From Ursus arctos (taxonomy: Eukaryota; Chordata; Mammalia; Carnivora; Ursidae): a DNA stretch of 64,000 nucleotides. Under the pieces are notes generated by a model that was given only the letters and a program-made list of their open reading frames with translations, ran no database searches and was not told the origin of the DNA. Position numbers and translations under genes: made by a program. Position 1 is the first letter of the stretch. Every line of letters begins with the position of its first letter. The stretch is from assembly GCF_023065955.2 (NCBI RefSeq), contig NW_026623056.1, positions 90,519,256-90,583,255 on the forward strand. The letters are read 5' to 3'. This document shows, piece after piece, positions 56,625 to 64,000 of this stretch.

Positions 56625-59250
56625 TACACTATTCCCTTAAAATGACCCAACTCCCTGTGAAGCTTTGAGGCCCTGCAATCCTGGCTTTGGGTTTTCTGAA
56701 GTTAATTCTTACCCCGTGAGTACATGCTCCCCTGGGTTCATACCATTCTCGTGTTGCATGCTGCCCCCCCCCCCACCATGCTGATGAAATCATAAATCTG
56801 AGCTCATCCCAAGTCCTCCCGAATTTCACTGGTTTTCTAGACCTGGCCCCTGTCTTCCTTCTCTGGACACTTAGCTGTTGTTGGGAGTCCATGCTCCCAC
56901 CACTCTGGGTGGCCCTATTCCTCATACTGAATGAGAGGACTTCACATCAGTCTGGCTCCTTTGTGAAAGAGGCTTGCTCACCCAGAAGGACAGAGCACCC
57001 CATGGCTCCCTCTCTCCCCGTAGGCCTCAGTGTCCCTCCACCCTTCCTCCCCACCAGCATGCTCTAAGGCTGCTCTGGTTTTATTTTCTCCTGCCCCTTC
57101 TCCCCATTTTCCACACCAATCCCCCCAACCCGTCTGAGGTGTTTAATGACATCCTTCTGTTTGAATACTTCATCGCAGAACCAGCTGTCCTATTTTGCGG
57201 ACATATAGTTTGGTGCCAAAAGGTGCTAACCTCTCAGCTGGGGGCCAGTGACCATTTCAGGGCAGGCTGCAACTGTGAACACCAGACCTTTGTCCCCGTG
57301 CCCCACTCCCTCTTCTGTAGATCTGCCATTTGTGCCTTGCCCATTTTCTGTGGGGTGGTTCTGTTCTTCTCGTTGATTTCCAAGGAGTTTTTTATATACG
57401 TCTGAAGCCGTCAATGCCTGTTCCCCACATGGCACACATCACAGTCGGCGATGATCTGTCCTAGCGTACTTTCTGTCTCTTGCACTCACCATCTGAGAGC
57501 TACTCTATTCACTGCTGTCCCTGTAGAGCTGAGGATGGCATGTGGTGTTGAGCAAGTGCTGTGTCGATTAGTGTCTGTGTAATGAGAATTTGTGTGTTCG
57601 TGGACAGGTGCGTCTGGTTGGAAGCCACATACGCCCCCACACACAGCTTGCAACCCCAGGCCTCAAAGGTGGGTTTCAGGAGAGAGTAAGTAGAAGGAGA
57701 ATCCTGTTGAAATTTTCTCCCGTGTACTTCAGATGTGAGGTCATCGAATCATTTTCTTAGACACTCTGGTGAGACGGAACCAAGCTAACCAAATCAGCCT
57801 TGCTGAGCCACCTTCCTAGATTCTTAGCCAAGATGGAATTAGCTGACAACCGCTAAATGGCTGCTGTCGCAAGAAAAACCCGGAAAAACTTCTTTAAATT
57901 CTAATTCTGCCACTAACAAGGTGTCATTGCCTTCGAGATCCCTCCTCTGTCATGGAAGGGCCATTGCCAGTGTCGCTATGGCTGAGGCTCTTTCTGGTTC
58001 CAGTATGAACCGTCCCTGGCAGGGCGCTGCGTCCTCCGGAGAACCACAGTAGCTGGTAGGGCCTTAGCGATCTCACCTGGCTCCCATTTCCACGCCCCCA
58101 CAGCAAGGGCACAGAAGAAGCAATGCCACTGTCTCTGGGGAGATATGGGGACAGAGGTCCAGGGAAGGTGACACGGCGCCACCCCCACACAGTCTCTCCG
58201 TGGGGCTCAGCATCCTTCCACGTCCGCACCCCCGAGCCGGGCGAAGTGGCACGCTGATAATCTGTCCCACTTCGCCGCCCTCAGGGCACCCACAGAATCA
58301 TCACTGACTGTCGGAGAGACTCTTCAAGTGCCTTCCGGGCTCTTATATCTGTGAACTGGACTTTAATCTCATCTAGAACAATAAGGCGAGTTGACATGGC
58401 TAAAATGTGGCCAAACGCTCGGCCTGGTAGCACCCTTCTTATTTGCCTGGCATGTGCAGCAGGACCACATTTCTGGAATCACCTTCCTCATTTAAAGGGG
58501 TGAGTGTAGTCATGGTTCCCAAATCAGGAAGTATTTCAGAAAGACAGATTCCTGGACCTCGGTCCAGGAAATTAAAAATCTATGGGTTCAATGTGGAGCC
58601 TAAGAACCTATATTTGTTTGTTTTAATGAATGTAAGGATAAGAAATAAGGTAAGACTTCCCTCAGCAAGAGAATGATTTCTGAGACTGAAATTCACAGCA
58701 GGATGCCCGCCGTGTTGGACGTTGAGGATCAGGGCACCGGGTCTTACTTAAACCAACAGGCAGGCTTTTCAGGAGACAGGGAAGCAGGCTGCTGACCAGC
58801 AGGCCCGCGCTTCCTCCTGGCTGGGCATCAGCTCCCCCGTATTCACGTGGGCTCTACCATTCAATCTTTGGGGAAGGAATTTCAGAAAAAGCGCCGAGGA
58901 CCTTGATGTAGCACGGTATCTGGTACTTAACACGTATTTTGGGAACAAATATCTATGAATTAGGGAGTGAATCTGGTGGGGAACGTGGTGGGGAAGAGGT
59001 GGGGTTTGGAAAGAGTTCTGTCTTCTGAGAAGATGTGTCTACACCTCCACACCCCAACCCCGAATAAAGAATATGATCATCTTTCTTTGTTCCCATAATG
59101 ACATTTTGTGCTTCCAGGGAATGGGTAGAAGTTAAGTAAGCCTTTTTGAAATGCCACACAGACTACCCAGCCGTTCCCAGGTGCTGTGAGAAAATACCGC
59201 CTCCATGTCATCCCTGGTCACTAGAGCCACATTGTCCTTAGAGAATCGGA
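56625..59250. other. FAM3B intron 2, mostly unassigned
   Basis: A C12 run (about 56764-56775) and a MER5-like relic (about 58470-58625) with a small hairpin 'ttcctggacctcggtccagg' are visible. Nothing else is supported. Confidence 0.4.
58470..58625 (+). repeat. Possible MER5-like relic
   Basis: 'cagaaagacagattcctgga' and 'gtggagcctaagaacctata' fit the order of a MER5-type non-autonomous DNA transposon at low identity. Confidence 0.35.
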
Positions 59251-59268
59251 TAAAAATCAAGTGCCTCC

Positions 59269-59462
59269 AGGGGCGCCTGGGTGGCACAGTTGTTAAGCAT
59301 CTGCCTTTGGCTCAGCGCGTGATCCCGGCATTATGGGATCGAGCCCCACATCAGGCTCCTCCGCTGGGAGCCCACTTCCTCCTCTCCCACTCCCCCTGCT
59401 TGTGATCCCTCTCTCGCTGGCTGTCTCTCTCTGTCAAATAAATAAATAAAATCTTTAAAAAA
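59269..59462 (+). mobile_element. can-SINE, sense, young, with perfect target duplication
   Basis: Head GGGGCGCCTGGGTGGCACAG, tail AAATAAATAAATAAAATC plus A-run. The 17-base duplication aaaaatcaagtgcctcc lies at 59252-59268 and 59463-59479. Confidence 0.97.
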
Positions 59463-60530
59463 AAAAATCAAGTGCCTCCCTTGTGGAAAATGCACCTGTG
59501 CATACCCACGTGAACGGCACCCGCATTTTGCCGGGGCCTCTGAGTGGCAGGGCCGCAGGTTTAGAAGACCTGCCCTTGGCTCTACTGGCGAGTCATGGGG
59601 TCCTGCTTCCAGCCCACCCCAGCGCCCAGGGATGCTGGCTGCCATGTGGACAGCAAGGCCCTTGCCTGGTCATGCTGCTGACCCCACGGGATGAGGAGGT
59701 GAGGGGAGATCATCCATATGGGCCTCCCTGGGCCTCACCCCAGGGATGGCCACACTGGGAAACTCCAGCATCAGGCCTTCGGGTGGATGTCTGGAGGTAA
59801 GAAGGTGGGAGGGATGGGCAGGCCGAGTCTTGTCCAGTACTGTGCTTGCTCTGCTGGGCTGGTCACCTTGTTCCTGTCCCTGAGACCCAGCCGGTGGAGC
59901 AGAGGGGCCACCAGCAGGAGGGAGAATAGGAAATAACTCAGGCTGGGACCCAGCCCACACTGCCCCACTACTCCCTTTGTTTCCTCCCAACCTGCTTCAC
60001 CCAGGTCCCTCTCCCACGTAGAGTCCTCGCTCCTGGCTTTAAAACAAAACAAAATACCTTTTCCTGTTACCCTCGCCACTTTGTATTAATCTGCAGTCGT
60101 CTGTCTCTAAATTACCATATCATGTGGGGGTCAGGAGGTACAGTGCGCCCTCACGGCCTTATCTCTTAAGATCCATTGGGTACATGGCGGGCCATCCGCC
60201 TCTGCCAGTCAACGCGTCACCCCTGTCAGCATGCCCAGCACATTCAGGACAGACGTAGGTCCTTTTCATCATTAGGTTGAGAGGATCGTGTAGCCAGTGC
60301 AGCCCTACAGTCTGTGATGATGGCAAAAGGACCTGCCAACAATGTCCTCCTCCGAGAGCGGAGGGTGGGTTCCGGGACTCGTGTTCCATTTGTGCGGGAA
60401 ACAACAGGGTCCATGCAGAAGAGAGCAAGTCTGTGTGCTTGTTAAAGGGACAGTGTTACCTACACTAAGGCAATGAAGGTGGCAGGTAGAATAAATGTGG
60501 ATCCATCCCACTCTAGGAGTATTCACTCTG

Positions 60531-60721
60531 GGGGCACCTCGGTGACTCAGTCAGTTAAGCGACTGACTCTTGATTTCAGCTCAGGTCATGACCTCAGGGT
60601 CCTGGGAGTGAGCCCCGCATCAGGCTCAGAGACTGCTTCTCTTCCTCTTCCTCTGCTCCTCCCCTTGTTTGCACACACATGCTCCCCCCCTCTCTCAAAT
60701 AATGAGTCAATTAAAAAAAAA
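60531..60721 (+). mobile_element. can-SINE, sense, with target duplication
   Basis: Head GGGGCACCTCGGTGACTCAG, tail with CAAATAATGAGTCAATT plus A-run. The 10-base copy agtattcact lies at 60518-60527 and 60722-60731. Confidence 0.93.
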
Positions 60722-60790
60722 AGTATTCACTGTAGATTAGCTGTATACACAGGATACCTGCAAGTCAGGAAGCAGGGCATATCTACTTTT

Positions 60791-60980
60791 TTTTTTTAAT
60801 TTTATTTGAGAGAGAGAACATGTGCACAAGTAGGGAGAGCTGCAGGTAGAGGCAGAGGGAGAAGCAGGCTCTCCCCCTCAAGCAGGGAGCCCAATGCGGG
60901 GCTCGATCCCAGGACCCCGGGAGCATGACCTCAGCCAAAGGCAGACGCCCAACCAACTGAGCCACCCAGGCACCCCAGGA
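60791..60980 (-). mobile_element. can-SINE, antisense, with target duplication
   Basis: T-run, AATTTTATTTGAGAGAGAG; closes in CCACCCAGGCACCCC. The 13-base copy catatctactttt lies at 60778-60790 and 60981-60993. Confidence 0.95.
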
Positions 60981-60993
60981 CATATCTACTTTT

Positions 60994-61645
60994 AAACAGT
61001 ATGTTACATTTTCAAATATTATGCTCGACGTGTTTTTAGGTAAATTACCTCTACATTTAAAGTAATGGGTATTATTATTAAGTCTTTTTTAAAAAGAGAT
61101 GAAATAAATATATTATAGGGCTCCAAATCCAGAGACACTGAGAATATGCTGTGTATGTAGCACTTTTTCATGTTCATGGTTGGACCCCTCGCTTTAAATT
61201 TAGGTATCTGGAGATTGAGAAAAAACATACTGAATATATTACTTGAAAATTTATGTAAGTAACATACTGCTTAAATATGTTTAATCTATGTTTGCCAACT
61301 TTGCAGATGCCCTCTGTATGCATAGAAAAGTCTGGAAGAAAATATGCCAAAAAGTAAAACAGTTAAGATTCTTTAGAGTGAAAATATGTAGGATTTTTTC
61401 CTTTTTTTGCTTTTCTATTACTTCTAATTTTCTTCTGCAGAAATTAAATAAAGAAAAGGAAAATCCCATGGGCCTTTCTTGTTTAAAAAAATAGACTAAT
61501 AGGAAGAAAAATTGGTAAAGGTGGACCAGAGCTGCAGCCATAGGGGTTCAGAAAGCCTCACCGTCCCTCACAGCTTTTGCATGGGGCTCAAGCTGGGGAC
61601 AGGGTTCAGAGTCTCTGACATCGGGAGATTGCTCTTCCTTTGGGG
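60994..61645. other. FAM3B intron 2, AT-rich, nothing recognised
   Basis: AT-rich and without a repeat family I can name. No exon. Confidence 0.4.
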
Positions 61646-61775
61646 GACAGATGTCCACTTAGTCGGTCAACAAACACTGGGGCAGCTGCGTGTACCACAC
61701 ACCACCTTGGGGCTGGGAGTAGAGTGGAGAGGAAGCAGCCACCATCCCTGCCTTCTTGGGGCAAGGGAACCATAG
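61646..61775 (-). repeat. L2-like LINE remnant, antisense
   Basis: 'tcggtcaacaaacactgggg' and 'ccctgccttcttggggcaag' fit the antisense L2 3' end. Confidence 0.45.
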
Positions 61776-62946
61776 GATAGTAGAGAGCTGAGTGCCAAGA
61801 AAAAGAAAACGGCAGCACGGGAGGTCAGCCTTGGGGGCGGGGCAGGTGAGGAGGAAAGGGGTGAGGTGAAGGGTGTGAAGGGGTGCGTGCTCCCGGAGAG
61901 CTCTGTGTGCTCCCGGAGAGCTCTGTGTTCCGTACCCCTACCTGGGGCCCCGAAGCTGGGTGCACACTGGCTTCCCCGAGCTCACCTAGAAGCTCTGCCC
62001 CATTCTGCTCAGCGGGGCGGCACGCTGGGCCTTCACGGTGCTTGTACGCACCCTGGCTCCCCACAGCAGGGCCTTCCAGGCCTCACCACTCGGCCAGCTG
62101 TATGTCACAGCCGTGTGTCCTACAGCAGAGAAGTGCAGCTCACGTCTCCATCAGACTGGACAGGCGAGAACACTGCCTGAGTTTTCGCACGGGGGACTTG
62201 GGATTTAAACCTGAACTGAGCCCCCATGGCGGGTTGTGTGGACAGCGACAGACAGCCGCCCTAGCTTGAGGTGAGCAAGGACGCGCACGTGGTGGCGACG
62301 GCCACAAAGCACCCAGCAGACAGAGGGGGAGCCTCGGGCAGGTCCCCAGTCTTCCCCGGTTGCTGAGCCCTGTAGTGGAGGGATGCTGGGGAGACCTCTC
62401 CCTGGTCTGCCGGCACTGACCGCATAGCACCCCCACAGAAAAGCCCAGTGCGTCAGGCTCAAGTGAGAGGAAAGGGGTCAGCCATGGCCAGAGTGGGGGT
62501 CTGGGGTGTGTGTGTGTGTTTCAAGGTGTATAAATGCAGAAGCCGGATAGATGTTCCACACATGGCTGTTTCTTTGTTCGCCAGCAGTCTCAGACCCAAG
62601 GGAGCTTTCTTTAATTGTGATACAAAACGCACATTGCATCCCGAGAACGACAGGGAGGTGACCAGCCCTGGGCAGGGGCTCCTACCCCTTCTGAAGTGGT
62701 GATGGCCACTCCACATCCCCTCCCTTTTGCATATTTGTTATTGTAAGACAAATGCAGATGAAATCAACTGTATCTGTAGGGGAATTTCTGACCTTGCTGC
62801 CGAGAAGTTGGTGACCCCTTCTCTGCTCCATGAGGGACTTGCCAGTGTGAAGTCCCGGGATAGAAGGCCTGTCGTTCACGGTCGGGCCACGGCTCATCTG
62901 ATAAATCCTCTCATGATGCTAACTCTTATCCTCTTGTTTGCTGCAG
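61776..62946. other. FAM3B intron 2, 3' part
   Basis: Contains two direct copies of a 20-base unit (gtgctcccggagagctctgt) at about 61887-61926 and a TG run at 62508-62519. No exon is seen before the exon 3 acceptor. Confidence 0.5.
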
Positions 62947-63070
62947 CCCCAGCCCCTAAAAGGCAGAAATGTGACCACTGGACCCCGTGCCCCTTGAACA
63001 CCTATGCCTACCGCTTGCTCAGCGGGGGTGGCAAGGACAAGTATGCCAAAATCTGCTTTGAAGATGAGCT
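62947..63070 (+). CDS. FAM3B: FAM3B coding exon 3
   Basis: 124 bases, entering in phase 1 and leaving in phase 2, bounded by TTTGCTGCAG and GTAAGTACC. It encodes [16 protein letters not shown], then a stretch ending [10 protein letters not shown] and [11 protein letters not shown]. These match the start of the globular FAM3 domain (human [25 protein letters not shown]...). Three cysteines are present (in QKC, TPC and KIC), the sort that form the family's disulphides. The remaining FAM3B exons lie beyond the window. An open frame runs in from intron, but the acceptor sets the true start. Confidence 0.97.
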
Positions 63071-64000
63071 GTAAGTACCCATAATAAAAGCGTAGCTGTC
63101 CCGCTCGGTTCTTTCCCTTCTCTGGGGTTGGCCAGGCACCAGTCTGCCCTCGGGAGGGAAAGGCAGGGCCCTGACTCCGGGCACAGGCTGGGAGCCTCAG
63201 GTAGGACTGAGCGTGCCCCTCCGCCTTCCCTGGGGGAGGACAAGCTGCCTCCCGTGACTGGGTGTGTCCCTGTGTGGAACTTTCCTTTGACTGCAGGTGG
63301 AACAAGTATTTTGTGCTTTTCTTTGAACATGTGGCATGGCCCTTCCAAGTCACGGAAACACCAAAATTCAGCAGACTCAGTTTTGCTTCCATTTTATTTT
63401 ATGAGCCTCACCGTCAGGGATTAGAGCAGGTGCTGTTCCTCTTGGCAGCCCACACCTCCTTGTTCCAGGTCTGTGTGACTGCCTGACCCACGATAGCCTA
63501 AATAAATCCCGGCTCCTGGAACAGCCCTGGCCTAGTGTTTGCGTCTGCTTGGGTGGCCGTGCCAAAGCGCTGCAGACCGGATACTCAAACAACAGACGTT
63601 TATTCTCTCAGTCTGGAGGCTGGCTGCCCAAGGTCAAGATTGGGTGGGGTTGGTTCCCTCTGAGGGCCGTGAGGGAGAGTCTGTCCCAGGCCCTCTCCTG
63701 CGCTTGTAAAGGGCTGTCTTCTCCCTGTGTGCTCACATGGTCTTCCCTCTGTGCGTGTCTGTGTTCTAATTCCCCCTTTAAAAAGGACACCAGTCATAAG
63801 GATTAGAGCCGACCCTAAGGACCTCATTTTCACTTAGTCACCTCTTTAAAGGCCTTGCCTCCAAATAAGGTCACGTTCTGGGGAACTAGGGGTTAGGACT
63901 TCACATACGGATTTTGAGAGACCATAGTTCAATCCGTACCACCTGGCCTGAGGATGCTTAGGCCATATAGTAATTACTACAAAGGAGAGAGAGTGTGGGC
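63071..64000 (+). other. FAM3B: FAM3B intron 3, 5' part
   Basis: Starts GTAAGT. Nothing is recognised before the LTR at about 63535. The next exon is not within the window. Confidence 0.8.
63535..63945 (-). mobile_element. Solo LTR, MLT1-like (ERVL-MaLR), antisense
   Basis: The text 'caacagacgtttattctctc', 'agtctggaggctggctgccc', 'aggacaccagtcataaggat' and 'aaataaggtcacgttctggg' in this order is an antisense MaLR LTR. No internal region adjoins within the window. Confidence 0.72.

Larger units (their letters stand above)
54498..62946 (+). other. FAM3B: FAM3B intron 2
   Basis: Begins GTGAGT and ends TTGTTTGCTGCAG. It carries six SINE insertions (55006, 55232, 56440, 59269, 60531, 60791), an L2-like piece and a small GAT/GGT repeat (54571-54603). 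No further exon is recognised. Positions 56.6-59.2 kb and 61.0-62.9 kb hold no feature I can name other than those listed. Confidence 0.8.

Overview
This is nuclear DNA from a carnivoran mammal, most likely a caniform (dog-like) and perhaps a bear or other arctoid. About 33 tRNA-Lys-derived can-SINEs and a 5'-truncated L1 with a carnivoran-type 3' end support this. Subfamily and species cannot be fixed by eye. No bacterial, phage, CRISPR or operon structure is present.

Two protein-coding genes are certain, both on the + strand and in the order known from human 21q22.3 (BACE2 then FAM3B). Positions 1-6342 are the end of the last BACE2 intron, filled with old antisense LINE-1 pieces, an LTR-like repeat and a C-rich minisatellite. 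The terminal BACE2 exon (6343-6596) encodes the transmembrane anchor and cytoplasmic tail of this aspartyl protease. Its 3' UTR probably ends near 7515. FAM3B (PANDER, a secreted cytokine-like protein) starts at 47952. Its first three coding exons (47952-47970, 54354-54497, 62947-63070) have clean splice sites and matching phases; the rest lies beyond the window.

The roughly 40 kb between the genes falls into zones. Positions 7.5-15.9 kb hold almost no recognisable repeats; the can-SINE-free stretch runs from about 0.8 to 15.9 kb. Positions 16-22.5 kb are antisense LINE-1 remnants riddled with SINEs, followed by an MLT1-like solo LTR. Positions 23-34 kb mix unique sequence with MIR, L2, MER5-like and LTR relics. 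At 34.3-35.3 kb a higher-order minisatellite abuts a dense CpG island with a perfect NRF1 site and a candidate splice donor. This is the best candidate for an unannotated upstream promoter and first exon, and its phase fits FAM3B exon 2. Positions 38-46.4 kb are again LINE- and SINE-rich. FAM3B's own CpG island is at about 47.68-48.33 kb.

I found no undescribed multi-gene system. The observations most worth following are the candidate upstream FAM3B promoter/exon, a 49-base perfect copy of MLT1-like LTR sequence placed in a SINE tail 2.8 kb away, a can-SINE that seems to carry a 3' transduction, and an intronic LTR-like repeat with a poly(A) signal just before the BACE2 membrane-anchor exon.
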